Origin: Candidatus Obscuribacterales bacterium
GTDB taxonomy: Bacteria; Cyanobacteriota; Vampirovibrionia; Obscuribacterales; Obscuribacteraceae
Assembly (NCBI GenBank): GCA_020050835.1
Contig: JAGVKB010000129.1
Location: forward strand, 46,882-110,881
Reading direction: 5' to 3'
DNA: 64,000 nt
Below the pieces are notes generated by a model. That model was given only the letters and a program-made list of their open reading frames with translations. It had not been told where the DNA came from and ran no database searches. Positions 1-8,751 of the stretch are shown in pieces (position 1 is the first letter of the stretch; each line of letters starts with the position of its first letter). The position numbers and the translations under genes were made by a program.

Positions 1-75
1 GCTCCCGGGCGGGGCGCCTTACTCCGGCTGCGGTGAGATCCCCTTACAGCAGCGGCTACTCTCGGCGCGATAAGC

Positions 76-81
76 TATAAT
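76..81 (+). promoter_or_regulatory. -10 element of the tRNA-Ser promoter
   Basis: A perfect TATAAT sits 16 bases before the first base of tRNA-Ser and is preceded by AAGC. No good -35 hexamer is visible at 16-18 bases spacing. The core GCTATAAT recurs before rpmB, tRNA-Arg and the addB gene. Confidence 0.55.
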
Positions 82-97
82 TTCCCCCTGGCTCTCT

Positions 98-185
98 GGA
101 GAGGTGTCAGAGTGGTCTATCGTGCAGTCCTGGAAAGACTGTCTGCGTTAATAGCGCAGCGAGGGTTCGAATCCCTCCCTCTCCG
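98..185 (+). tRNA. tRNA-Ser (anticodon GGA)
   Basis: A complete class II tRNA of 88 bases. The acceptor arms GGAGAGG (98-104) and CCTCTCC (178-184) pair fully and the discriminator is G185. The anticodon GGA is at 132-134. A long variable arm typical of serine tRNA precedes the T arm (GAGGG at 161-165, TTCGAAT, CCCTC at 173-177). CCA is not encoded. The trailer begins AATCTTCT, the same eight bases that follow tRNA-Arg at 29740. Confidence 0.95.
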
Positions 186-260
186 AATCTTCTCTTGAAT
201 CATGGCCGGCAGTGGCGATTACTTAAGTGGAGCGCCATTGCTGAAGATGTCGTAGAATAG

Positions 261-340
261 CGCAGCGAAGGAAAGCGAGGAGCTTTCCGGAGCGAAGCGT
301 CTTTACGCGCGGAGGTCGAACTTGTTCGACCGGAGCGCTT
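261..340 (+). repeat. cluster of three small hairpins upstream of prfA
   Basis: Three perfect inverted repeats follow one another: GGAAAGC (270-276) with GCTTTCC (282-288); GCGT (297-300) with ACGC (305-308); GGTCGAAC (314-321) with GTTCGACC (324-331). The word CGGAGCG follows the first stem and again the third. None is followed by a T run, so they do not look like simple terminators. They lie in the 213-base gap between tRNA-Ser and prfA. Function unknown; a structured leader or a small interspersed palindromic element are both possible. Confidence 0.55.
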
Positions 341-398
341 AAAAGTGGTATTTTAACCTTGTCGTCAAGCGGATGTAGTCCCTGAGTTTTTAACCGTT

Positions 399-1481
399 AT
401 GGAACATTTCATAGAGAAGCTGAAAGAGATTGAAAAGACCTATCTGGAGCTGGAAGAGAAGCTCGGCAATCCGGCTGTCGTCTCGGATCAAAGTCAATAT
501 AAGCGGCTGGCCAAGACTCGCCACTCTCTGAGGCAAACAGTAGATACCTTTCACGACTATCAGGACGTGCAGCGAGATATCGCCGGTGCGCAGGAGATAC
601 TTAGAACTGAATCTGATAAAGAGATTCGCGAAATGGCCGAGCAGGAAGTGACCGACCTTCGTGCTCGTGAGGAGATGCTGTCCGACAGGCTGCGCGTTCT
701 TCTCCTGCCGAGAGATCCAAATGACGAAAAGGACATCATTTTGGAGATCCGGGCCGGAACCGGTGGCGATGAGGCATCGATCTTTGCCGGTGATTTATTG
801 CGCATGTATCTGAAATATGCTGACAAGTTGGGTTGGAAAGTAGAGATTGTCAATTCCAGCGATGGTGAGATCGGTGGTTACAAGGAAGTGATCGCCAACA
901 TGCATGGTGATAACGTCTACAGCCGCCTCAAGTACGAATCAGGCGTGCATCGAGTGCAACGCGTACCGGTCACGGAAGCTTCCGGACGGGTACATACTTC
1001 GACTGCGACTGTCGCTGTCATGCCTGAAGTGGACGAAATCGATGTACAACTCAATGAAAATGATCTGGAAATCTCAACCATGCGCTCAGGTGGAGCAGGC
1101 GGTCAAAACGTCAACAAAGTAGAGACTGCTGTTCGGATCGTGCACAAACCGAGCGGGCTGATGGTGGCATGCTCGGAAGAGCGAAGCCAACTTCAAAATA
1201 AGGAGCGGGCTAAGCAGATCTTGCGAGCCAAGCTCTATAAGATCGAGATGGAGGCTCAGATGCAGGCGATTACCGACCACCGCCGATCGCAGGTGGGCAC
1301 CGGAGATCGCTCCGAAAAGATCCGTACGTACAACTTCAAGGACAATCGGGTTACCGATCACCGGCTCAATGAGAACTTCAGCTTGCAGCAAGTGCTTGAA
1401 GGCGATCTCGAAAAGATGATTGAGGCAAATATCCTGTCGAATCAGCAGAAGCTTTTGGCTGAGGCCGCGCAGGTGGTGTGA
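399..1481 (+). CDS. prfA: peptide chain release factor 1
   Basis: Class I release factor that reads UAA and UAG and triggers peptidyl-tRNA hydrolysis on the ribosome. The 360-residue length is standard for RF1. The catalytic GGQ motif is at residues 234-236, inside a conserved stretch running [11 protein letters not shown]. The tripeptide PVT at 190-192 matches the RF1-type stop-codon-recognition motif (PxT) rather than the SPF of RF2. prmC, whose product methylates the GGQ glutamine, starts 7 bases after the stop codon, so the two probably form an operon. The ATG at 399 gives the expected N-terminus. Confidence 0.97.
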   Translation: MEHFIEKLKEIEKTYLELEEKLGNPAVVSDQSQYKRLAKTRHSLRQTVDTFHDYQDVQRDIAGAQEILRTESDKEIREMAEQEVTDLRAREEMLSDRLRVLLLPRDPNDEKDIILEIRAGTGGDEASIFAGDLLRMYLKYADKLGWKVEIVNSSDGEIGGYKEVIANMHGDNVYSRLKYESGVHRVQRVPVTEASGRVHTSTATVAVMPEVDEIDVQLNENDLEISTMRSGGAGGQNVNKVETAVRIVHKPSGLMVACSEERSQLQNKERAKQILRAKLYKIEMEAQMQAITDHRRSQVGTGDRSEKIRTYNFKDNRVTDHRLNENFSLQQVLEGDLEKMIEANILSNQQKLLAEAAQVV

Positions 1482-1488
1482 GCGACTG

Positions 1489-2346
1489 TTGCCAAATCTC
1501 GATCTGCTAAAAAGAGACCTTGCAGCGGCACTGCTGGCGGCTGGAATAGAAAGTGGGGAGGCTCGGCGCGAAGCAGAGCTGATTGTCGAGCATGTAACCG
1601 GGCTGAGCCTGGCACAGCAGGTAATTCAGGCTGATAACTCAGTTTCCGAAGAGCAGCAAGCGACTGTGCAGAGAATCCTAAAGCAACGGCAAGCTCGGGT
1701 TCCGCTGCAGTTCTGCTTCGGCTATGCGCATTTCATGGGTCTCAAGCTGGCGGTAAGGCCAGGTGTTTTCATTCCGCGCGGGGATACAGAGACGCTGGTG
1801 CAAGTAGCCTGTAGCCGTTTGAAATCGGAAGCGCCGGTGAGATTGGCAGACGTCGGCACCGGCAGTGGGGCGATCGCCATCGCTGTCTTAAAGCTCGTTT
1901 CGACGGCGATTGTGACTGCGATCGATATTTCACCGGAAGCAGTTGCTTTGACCAAGGAAAATGCCATGCTGCATGGCGTGTGGCAACGGGTCAGGCTCGT
2001 GCATTCCGATTGGCGCTCGGCTCTGCCGACTGACTTGGATGCGATCTTATCCAATCCGCCGTACATCCCTCGGTCCGATCGGTCTTTACTTGAGCCTGAG
2101 GTAGTGGAGCATGAACCGGAGCTGGCCCTCTTCGGAGGAGATGATGATGGACTCTCCTTCTATCGAGAGCTGAGTACAGTCGGGCAGTCGCACCTGCGGA
2201 GCGATGGTTGGATCGCCCTCGAGGTAGGTGATCGGCAAAGCGCCAGCGTTCAGGCAGTTTTCCAGCAAGCGGGCTGGAAAGAGGTAGAGATAGTGGCGGA
2301 TCTCAACGGACTACCACGCGTACTGACCGCTTTGAAGGCTGATTGA
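1489..2346 (+). CDS. prmC: release factor glutamine methyltransferase
   Basis: SAM-dependent methyltransferase that N5-methylates the GGQ glutamine of release factors. The SAM-binding motif VGTGSG is near residues 122-127 and the substrate-binding NPPY motif is at 189-192; an N-terminal helical domain precedes them. I place the start at the TTG at 1489, preceded by AGGTGG (1471-1476), because this gives the usual N-terminus and 285 residues. The first in-frame ATG (1420) would overlap prfA by 62 bases and add a 23-residue Arg-rich segment that looks unlike the family. The position directly after prfA is the common arrangement. Confidence 0.93.
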   Translation: MPNLDLLKRDLAAALLAAGIESGEARREAELIVEHVTGLSLAQQVIQADNSVSEEQQATVQRILKQRQARVPLQFCFGYAHFMGLKLAVRPGVFIPRGDTETLVQVACSRLKSEAPVRLADVGTGSGAIAIAVLKLVSTAIVTAIDISPEAVALTKENAMLHGVWQRVRLVHSDWRSALPTDLDAILSNPPYIPRSDRSLLEPEVVEHEPELALFGGDDDGLSFYRELSTVGQSHLRSDGWIALEVGDRQSASVQAVFQQAGWKEVEIVADLNGLPRVLTALKAD

Positions 2347-2409
2347 GGATTTTCAAATTCTAATAAACTGCTAAAATAGGGTGAATAAGCTCCCTTTGAG
2401 GTGGTGCCT

Positions 2410-3285
2410 ATGGAAGACGGCATATTGAGAGCAATATCGGCCGATGGCACCATCAGAGCAGTAATCGCCACTACCACCAATCTTGTCGGTGATGCACGCC
2501 GAAAGCACGCGCTGTCATTTACGGCCACTGCTGCGCTGGGCAGAGCTTTGACAGGCGGTGCGCTGCTTGCGTCGTTGGCCTCCAAAGCAGGCCAGATTAC
2601 ATTGAAATTTCAGGGTAACGGGCCTTTGGGTAAATTGATGGTTGACGCATCGCCCAAAGGCACAGTAAGAGGCTTCGTTGAAAATCCCCAGGTTGAGTTA
2701 CCGTTAAACTCCCTGGGGAATTTTGATGTTGGGGGTGCTATCGGTCGAACCGGTTATTTGCATGTGACTGTTGACCCCGGTTATGGCATCCCATACACCT
2801 CGACCGTTGAGCTGGCGACCGGCGAGGTTGGCGAGGATTTAAACCGCTATCTTGTAAATTCAGAGCAGACCGGATCGGTAGTCATAGTCGGTAGTCATCT
2901 GACTGCCAAAGGGGTTGAGGCGGCTGGTGGGTTGATCGTTCAACTGCTGCCGGATCATTGCGAAGAGACCATTTGTCGGATTGAAAATAACGTTAGCACT
3001 TTTGGCTCATTTACATTCCTGATGCGCCGCGGCATGAGTCTGGAGGCGATGCTGGAGCGGATCCTTAACGGATTTGACGTGCGTGCTCTGACGGAGGTCA
3101 TGCCGCTCAGATTCTCTTGCAAATGCTCCAACGAGCGATTTGTCGAGGCGTTAAAGGTGTTGCCGAAGAAAGAGCTGGTTTCGATGGCTCAAGAGGACGG
3201 TCAGGCAGAAGGACGTTGTCATTTTTGCAATGCGGTTTACCTGGTGGGCAAAGATTGCCTGCTGAACCTGGCGCAGGGGAGCTGA
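2410..3285 (+). CDS. hslO: Hsp33 family redox-regulated chaperone
   Basis: Holdase chaperone activated by oxidative unfolding in the cytoplasm. The C-terminal zinc-binding redox switch is intact: CKC at residues 237-239 and CHFC at 270-273. The N-terminal substrate-binding domain covers about the first 230 residues. The ATG at 2410 is chosen because GAGGTGG (2398-2404) is placed correctly before it; a GTG at 2401 lies inside that site. Length 291 is typical. The gene follows prmC by 63 bases and may be co-transcribed, though a TAAAAT at 2372-2377 could be its own -10. Confidence 0.95.
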   Translation: MEDGILRAISADGTIRAVIATTTNLVGDARRKHALSFTATAALGRALTGGALLASLASKAGQITLKFQGNGPLGKLMVDASPKGTVRGFVENPQVELPLNSLGNFDVGGAIGRTGYLHVTVDPGYGIPYTSTVELATGEVGEDLNRYLVNSEQTGSVVIVGSHLTAKGVEAAGGLIVQLLPDHCEETICRIENNVSTFGSFTFLMRRGMSLEAMLERILNGFDVRALTEVMPLRFSCKCSNERFVEALKVLPKKELVSMAQEDGQAEGRCHFCNAVYLVGKDCLLNLAQGS

Positions 3286-3304
3286 CCAGACCGTAAGATA
3301 AGCA

Positions 3305-3331
3305 AAAGGCAGGATAGAGCTTCCTGCCTTT
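3305..3331. terminator. bidirectional terminator between hslO and rpmB
   Basis: A perfect 10-bp stem, AAAGGCAGGA (3305-3314) with TCCTGCCTTT (3322-3331), has a 7-base loop. The A-rich left arm and T-rich right arm supply a short U run in either direction. It lies between the converging hslO and rpmB genes, as expected for a shared rho-independent terminator. Confidence 0.75.
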
Positions 3332-3391
3332 AACCTGTCCGGGCCGATCCACGGTTCAGGCGAAATAGTTGCTAGCCAGGCGGAGCCGCGG

Positions 3392-3595
3392 CTAAACCGC
3401 TCGTGCTACCTTGCCGGCCTTGATGCAGCCTGTGCAGACTTTCAAACGCTTGACCGTATTGCCAATTTGGGCCTTGAATGGTTGCAGATTGGGCAACCAA
3501 CGTCGCTTGTTATGGGGGTTCCAGTGCGAACGCAGGAATGTGTAGTTATACCCGGTCATCGGACCCTTCCCGCATACATCACAACGTCTGGCCAT
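3392..3595 (-). CDS. rpmB: 50S ribosomal protein L28
   Basis: Small basic protein of the large ribosomal subunit, 67 residues. It begins MARRCDVCGKGP, and a second pair, CTGC, near residues 54-57 completes the CxxC/CxxC zinc ribbon of the zinc-containing L28 form. GGAAGG lies just upstream of the ATG. It converges with hslO across a shared terminator. A TATAAT about 50 bases upstream on the minus strand is the likely promoter. Confidence 0.95.
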   Translation of the reverse strand: MARRCDVCGKGPMTGYNYTFLRSHWNPHNKRRWLPNLQPFKAQIGNTVKRLKVCTGCIKAGKVARAV

Positions 3596-3647
3596 TGCTG
3601 CAATCCTTCCAAAAAAATACTTGTCTAAAACTTCCGCGCTTGACTAA

Positions 3648-3653
3648 ATTATA
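3648..3653 (-). promoter_or_regulatory. -10 element of the rpmB promoter
   Basis: Read on the minus strand the sequence is AAGCTATAATTT, with a perfect TATAAT 52 bases before the rpmB start codon. The 12-base string is identical to the one before tRNA-Ser. No clear -35 was found. Confidence 0.5.
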
Positions 3654-4075
3654 GCTTGCCAAGATACTCCAGGCATCGCCGAAATCGGACCGGACAATAC
3701 TGCCGGCTCGCCCGGAAAGCTCTGGCTGGCTGGAAGCTATAGGCTCCTACACCTGCGAACGTGGAATTGTACCATGAAGAATTTGATCTTTCGGAAATCC
3801 TTAGAATGCAATGATAACAATCAGTTCGGTCAATATTTGGACTTGTCAGTTAGTCGAAGCGATTCATATCGTGGTAGTCTAAGTTTTGAGCCGTTCTTGG
3901 ACTCTTGCGGGTATGCCATGAGCTTGTTCTCAAGAGGAGAGCGGTTAATTCCCGGCGAATGCTCAGATCTGCAAATCACTCGAGTTGCTTACTAACGCAA
4001 ACTTATACGTGGTATCAATTCGGTAGCGGATGAAAGAGCGGTTGAGGCGAACGGGGCTCGGGCAGGGGCGCAAGG
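3654..4075. other. intergenic region between rpmB and the MglA-like GTPase gene
   Basis: About 420 bases separate the rpmB promoter from the GTPase gene. The only notable reading frame is a 73-codon plus-strand ORF at 3774-3995 that lacks a ribosome binding site and any recognisable motif. I see no tRNA or obvious structured RNA. It probably holds the divergent promoter for the GTPase gene. Confidence 0.4.
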
Positions 4076-4654
4076 ATGGCACTCGTAAACTACGCGGCTA
4101 GAGAGATCAACTGCAAAATCGTTTACTATGGTACCGGTCTTGGTGGCAAGACCACCAATCTCAAGTACATTCACAGTCAGTTGGCACCGACAACCAGAGG
4201 GGAGCTGATCAGTCTCGCCACTGAAACGGAAAGAACGCTCTTTTTCGACTTTCTTCCGCTCGATTTGGGTTCGGTGCAAGGATTCAAAACGAGGTTCTCG
4301 TTGTACACGGTGCCCGGTCAGGTAGAGTACAACGCCAGCCGGAAGCTTATCTTGAATGGTGTCGATGGCATCATCTTCGTGGCCGATTCCGATGCCATGC
4401 GCTCTAAGGAAAATATAGAGTCGCTGCAAAACATGATTGAGAACCTGGCTGAGTATAGCCTCACTCTGGACAATATTCCGTGGGTTCTGCAATACAACAA
4501 GCGCGACCTGGCGTCGGCGATGCCGATCGAACGGATGGAGAAAGAGCTAAATATCAGAGGAGTACCCAGTTTCGAGGCGGTTGCTTCGGAAGGTCTGGGA
4601 GTCTTCGCAACGCTCAAAGCGATCAGCAAGTTGATTTTAAACAGGTTGCAGTAG
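4076..4654 (+). CDS. MglA-like small Ras-type GTPase
   Basis: Prokaryotic Ras-like GTPase of the MglA type, a cytoplasmic switch used for polarity, motility or cell organisation. The P-loop GTGLGGKTT is at residues 19-27, the G3-equivalent TVPGQ at 78-82 and the base-specificity motif NKRD at 141-144. Length 192 is typical of MglA. MglA proteins are normally controlled by an MglB Roadblock partner. None is adjacent here, but a Roadblock/LC7 gene lies at 57501-57875. The gene is followed at 204 bases by recG, with no obvious functional link. Family confident, cellular role inferred. Confidence 0.85.
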   Translation: MALVNYAAREINCKIVYYGTGLGGKTTNLKYIHSQLAPTTRGELISLATETERTLFFDFLPLDLGSVQGFKTRFSLYTVPGQVEYNASRKLILNGVDGIIFVADSDAMRSKENIESLQNMIENLAEYSLTLDNIPWVLQYNKRDLASAMPIERMEKELNIRGVPSFEAVASEGLGVFATLKAISKLILNRLQ

Positions 4655-4858
4655 ATTCGCCCGGGTTAACACTGGTCCGCCTGCATGCCTAAACGGAAAC
4701 TTGCAAAAGTTTTAAAGTAAGACCGTTTGCTTTTCCGCCCAGAGCGTTGCATCTTTATACATGGTGCCAGCGATTGGCGTATATGTTTCGGAGATGCTTT
4801 TGACTCCAGCTGCGCAGGTCTGGTCTGCAACGTCGCGGCGGCGGTGAGGGATGCTGTG

Positions 4859-7420
4859 ATGCCCAGTGAACGTCCGGAGCAAAATGTGGAAATCTCGGCG
4901 CTCAGGCGAGCGCTGTCCGTAGAACGTCGTGCCCGTTTTTCCGACTTCCAAGGCAAGCGCTCCACCTTCTCCCAGTTTATGCGGCAGGCGGCCGACAAGC
5001 TATGTAAGCGCTTTCCGATCGAATCCCGCTGGGCGACCATCCGTGGCTTATTTCGGCAGTATCCAAATCTCGACGTGGCGACTCGGATATCGATCGTTAA
5101 CAGGGCCGACGACCTGATCGAGCAATTGGCTCAGCTTAAACAGCCGCTTTCTACTCCGGCTCCGGCCGATGCAGAAGCTGTAAAAACTGGGAAGCCTGCC
5201 TGCAAGGTTGAGCCGAAGGCTCCCACAGCCAGCGCCGTGCAATCCTCTCTGTCGCCTAAGGAGAGCGAGCTCGCTCGCAGCGGCGACCAGCGGCTGGCGC
5301 AAACCATAGACCAGATAGACGTTAAGTTCGTGCGCGGGGTCGGTCCTAAGCTGGCCGATCTCCTGGCCGGACTGGATATCTTTACGGTGGAGGATTTGAT
5401 CCGGCACTATCCGCGGCGCCACTTGGATTTTCAGAATAGACTCCGGGTTCGCGATCTCAGTGCCGGGCAGGAAGTAACCGTCTTGGGTACAATCCGCTCG
5501 GTAGGCTCCTTTCAGGCGCGCAAGGGAAATGTATCGGTCTTGTCCGTTACAATCCATGATGGCACTGGCAGTATCAGTGTCACGCGATTCATCGGTGGCA
5601 AGTCCAACAAATACTTGTTGGATCGTTATAAGGAGCAGTTCCCAAAAGGGGCGCAGGTCTTAGCTTCCGGTATAGTCGAGCAGGATCGCTATTCAAATCG
5701 GCTCAGACTGAAGAACGCCGAGATAGAGCTGTTGGGCGCGCTGGCCGACGACTGTCAGGAGTTGGAAACTATCCATACCGGCCGATTGGTGCCAGTCTAT
5801 GCCTTGACGGAAGGGCTCTCGCTGCGCTATTTGCGCAGCATCATCCACAGCGCCCTTGAAAGTTACGCTGACAAGATAGTGGACGCACTGCCCGAAGAGA
5901 TTCAAGAAAAGTACAGTCTGGTTGGTTTGAAGTCTGCCTTGCAAGGCATTCACTTTCCAGACGAGCCGGAGCAGAAGGACCGGGCCAGGCGGCGCCTGGT
6001 TTTTGATGAGCTGTTCAACATTCAGCTTCAACTGGCCTGGCGCCGGCATCACATGGATATTAACGAGACGGCCCTTGCGCTCAACACTCAAGACGGCGGG
6101 CTGGTCGAGCGGTTCAAGCAGGCTCTGCCATTCAAGCTCACCGGTGCGCAGGAGCGAGTTTTTCAAGAAATAGTGAGGGACCTCGCGTCGGACAAGCCGA
6201 TGCATCGGCTGGTGCAAGGTGATGTCGGTTCCGGTAAGACCGTCGTGGCCATGATGGCTTTCCTGGTGGCGCTCGAAAATGACTATCAAGGAGCGATGAT
6301 GGCTCCAACCGAAATTCTGGCAGAGCAGCATTACCGTCAGTTCGTGCGCTGGCTGACGCCGCTTGGGATTAAATGCGCTTTGCTGCTAGGCAAGCAAGGG
6401 CAACGCGAACGCCGGCAGATCCAACAGGACCTATTGTCAGGTCAGGTTCATGTGGCAATCGGTACTCATGCCTTGATTCAAGACGTCGTAGAATTCAAGA
6501 ATCTGGGGTTGATCATTATCGACGAGCAACATCGCTTTGGTGTCAAACAGAGAGCCGCTCTCAAAGCTAAGGGACAAAATCCGGAGCTTCTGACGATGAC
6601 TGCCACTCCCATTCCACGCACACTTGCTCTGACATTTCATGGAGATCTCGATGTCTCGGAGATCGATGAAATGCCGCCGGGGCGCAAACCGATCGCGACC
6701 AAAATAGTGCCGCCTGGAAAGAAGAGGGAGCTCTGGGAATTCGTCGACAAAGAGATTGGGCGCGGCCGGCAAGCCTACGTCGTCTTTCCCTTGATCGAAG
6801 AGTCAGAGACATTGTCGGCAAAAGCGGCGACGGCCGAATTTGAAAAGTTGAAGACGGGAGAGTTCAAACATCGTCGGCTCGGACTGATGCACGGAAAGCT
6901 CAAGCCTCAGGAAAAAGATGAGGTAATGGAGAGATTCCGCCGGGGCGAACTGGAGATCCTGATTTCCACAACTGTAATTGAAGTCGGCGTTGACGTGCCG
7001 AATTCGACCGTGATGGTAGTCGAGAATGCCGATCGCTTCGGACTTGCGCAACTGCACCAGCTGCGCGGTCGGGTTGGGCGGGGCGCGGAGCAATCGTATT
7101 GCTTTCTGGTCTCCGATCTCAAGTCGGAAGCAACCAGGCAACGATTGGAGATCCTCACCAAGACGAATGACGGCTTTGTGGTGGCAGAAAAAGATCTCGA
7201 ACTGAGAGGACCGGGGGAATTTCTAGGGACGCGTCAAAGCGGTCTGCCGGACCTGTTCCTCACCGATCTGATTGCGGATGCGGAAATTCTCGAGCAGGCT
7301 CGGCATGCAGCAGTCGATCTGATTAAATCGGATCCGGATCTGGTCCGCTACAGGCAGTTGCGAGCTCGCGTCGAGGTGGCGCTTGATTCGCTGGAAGCGG
7401 ACCTGCTCGGCTCAGGTTAG
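4859..7420 (+). CDS. recG: ATP-dependent DNA helicase RecG
   Basis: Branch-migration helicase that remodels stalled forks and Holliday junctions. Walker A GDVGSGKT is near residues 454-461 and motif II is the RecG-type DEQHRFGV near 555. TATPIPRTLAL and QLRGRVGRG follow. A wedge OB-fold region precedes the motor. I start at ATG 4859 behind TGAGGG; the longest frame begins at 4727 with a Cys-rich segment unlike the family. About 150 extra residues (helical, then Ala/Pro-rich) precede the conserved core, as in cyanobacterial RecG, giving 853 residues. Its stop codon overlaps the stop of the converging gene (7417-7420). Confidence 0.95.
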   Translation: MPSERPEQNVEISALRRALSVERRARFSDFQGKRSTFSQFMRQAADKLCKRFPIESRWATIRGLFRQYPNLDVATRISIVNRADDLIEQLAQLKQPLSTPAPADAEAVKTGKPACKVEPKAPTASAVQSSLSPKESELARSGDQRLAQTIDQIDVKFVRGVGPKLADLLAGLDIFTVEDLIRHYPRRHLDFQNRLRVRDLSAGQEVTVLGTIRSVGSFQARKGNVSVLSVTIHDGTGSISVTRFIGGKSNKYLLDRYKEQFPKGAQVLASGIVEQDRYSNRLRLKNAEIELLGALADDCQELETIHTGRLVPVYALTEGLSLRYLRSIIHSALESYADKIVDALPEEIQEKYSLVGLKSALQGIHFPDEPEQKDRARRRLVFDELFNIQLQLAWRRHHMDINETALALNTQDGGLVERFKQALPFKLTGAQERVFQEIVRDLASDKPMHRLVQGDVGSGKTVVAMMAFLVALENDYQGAMMAPTEILAEQHYRQFVRWLTPLGIKCALLLGKQGQRERRQIQQDLLSGQVHVAIGTHALIQDVVEFKNLGLIIIDEQHRFGVKQRAALKAKGQNPELLTMTATPIPRTLALTFHGDLDVSEIDEMPPGRKPIATKIVPPGKKRELWEFVDKEIGRGRQAYVVFPLIEESETLSAKAATAEFEKLKTGEFKHRRLGLMHGKLKPQEKDEVMERFRRGELEILISTTVIEVGVDVPNSTVMVVENADRFGLAQLHQLRGRVGRGAEQSYCFLVSDLKSEATRQRLEILTKTNDGFVVAEKDLELRGPGEFLGTRQSGLPDLFLTDLIADAEILEQARHAAVDLIKSDPDLVRYRQLRARVEVALDSLEADLLGSG

Positions 7421-8724
7421 CTCTTGTGCTTCTTTTCAGCGGCGATCTTCAAGAATGTAGCGGCTAGATCTTCCAGTGATTCTCGCGAATTCTTGGATTG
7501 TGAAACTTCCGGCAAAGCCGAGCGAAGATCCAGAGTAGCGGCTTCCGGATGTATCTTCAGGCTTGCCAAGACTTTGTATCGTTTTGAGGATTGCTCCAGC
7601 GCTTCGATCAACGCGTCGCGAACTTCGTCTTTGCCCAGTATCAACGCGAGATTGGAGGTGGCGAGGTTGAGCGCCGAAAAGATCGGGGCCACCGAAACCG
7701 GTGCCTCTACCTCTTCTGATTTTGCGTACTTGCCTTTAATGATGCCGCGTTCGCGCATTGCTTCCAGCGTGCTCAAGATCGTGTAGCGGTCGAAGGGAAG
7801 CTTGTCCGAGAGTTGCTTGACGCTTAAGCCGACTTCGACGAGCAACCAGATCTTGCGCGCGGTTACGCCGGTGGTCGCATCGAGCTTGCTCCAATCCGGA
7901 GTTTTGCTCACGCCCAACGGCACTCCGCTCGGCCATTCGAGCGCGCGCAGCAGTTTGGGTAGCTCGTCGGAGCGCCGCGCCCCTTCCATCAGGAGCTTGT
8001 ATGGCTCCTTTTCGGAGAGAGAGCGGTCGACCGGGACGGTCGGATCGAGGTCACGGCGTTGCTCGAAGACGAAGTTGAGCGGCTCGTTTCTGGTCAAAAG
8101 CTCGAAAAGCGCGTGCTCGCCGGCCAGGTGCAAGAAGTTGGTGTGGGCGATCTTACCCAGGCGCACGGCTACCTCGGCGACCGGTTTGCCTGCCCGCCCG
8201 CTCAATTTGAGAACACCGGTCTGGCGAGAGCCTAACACTGTCTGCACTACCGTCGGCAGATCAAAAAATGCGAGATTGCCTTGCAAGCCGGGTGTGCTAA
8301 ACGGCAGTTTGCCCGAAAGACGGCGGTTGATTACCTCAGTGACTTCGCGGGTGATATCCGGAAAGTAAGTTTGCAGCTCCTCGAAGGCCTTACGGGGCAA
8401 TTTGAGTAAAATCGCCTCTTCTGGCACTCTAACCGTTGCATTGCGACGCGCGTCGTGCAGGATGCCCATCTCGCCAAAACAGTCGCCGGAGGTTAGATAA
8501 GCAAGCACTTTCGGCGGACTGCTGCTCTCCAGAACTTCGACCGAGCCCTCCAGAATGATATAAATCGCGTCCGCTTCATCCCCTTGCTTGAAAACGATAT
8601 GCCCCGGACCGCAACGCACCTCGTCGAAGAGCTGCGTGATTCCGGACAGCACGCGTTCGGTGAGCACTCTAAAAATGGAGCGTTCCTTCAGAAACTGGAC
8701 AATTTCGTCTTTGGTTTGGATCAT
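7417..8724 (-). CDS. cyclic-nucleotide-binding domain plus DUF4388 (PATAN) regulator
   Basis: Predicted cytoplasmic signalling protein of 435 residues. Residues about 1-130 form a CRP-type cNMP-binding jelly roll, with GCFGEMGILHDARRNATV-like phosphate-binding cassette features (seen as DCFGEMGILHDARRNATV). Residues about 145-245 match DUF4388/PATAN, containing GNLAFFDLPTVVQTVL and GKIAHTNF. The remainder includes a winged-helix-like segment (VKQLSDKLPFDRYTILS). There is no CRP-type C-terminal HTH. It lies 27 bases downstream of a secreted TPR gene and is probably co-transcribed with it. The final 4 bases overlap the end of recG on the opposite strand. Ligand and output are unknown. Confidence 0.8.
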   Translation of the reverse strand: MIQTKDEIVQFLKERSIFRVLTERVLSGITQLFDEVRCGPGHIVFKQGDEADAIYIILEGSVEVLESSSPPKVLAYLTSGDCFGEMGILHDARRNATVRVPEEAILLKLPRKAFEELQTYFPDITREVTEVINRRLSGKLPFSTPGLQGNLAFFDLPTVVQTVLGSRQTGVLKLSGRAGKPVAEVAVRLGKIAHTNFLHLAGEHALFELLTRNEPLNFVFEQRRDLDPTVPVDRSLSEKEPYKLLMEGARRSDELPKLLRALEWPSGVPLGVSKTPDWSKLDATTGVTARKIWLLVEVGLSVKQLSDKLPFDRYTILSTLEAMRERGIIKGKYAKSEEVEAPVSVAPIFSALNLATSNLALILGKDEVRDALIEALEQSSKRYKVLASLKIHPEAATLDLRSALPEVSQSKNSRESLEDLAATFLKIAAEKKHKS

Positions 8725-8751
8725 TCTGCGGCGTGCGCGCCGGGTCGTTGG

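Noticed and set aside
1..73. Possible end of a gene running in from the left edge
   Set aside because: All three plus-strand frames close within the first 75 bases or so and none shows a recognisable protein end, so no partial gene can be supported.
3774..3995. 73-codon plus-strand ORF between rpmB and the GTPase gene
   Set aside because: No ribosome binding site, no recognisable motif and unremarkable composition; it is likely a chance frame.
5693..6331. 212-codon ORF antisense to recG
   Set aside because: Shadow of the RecG motor domain coding sequence, no start signal or motif.
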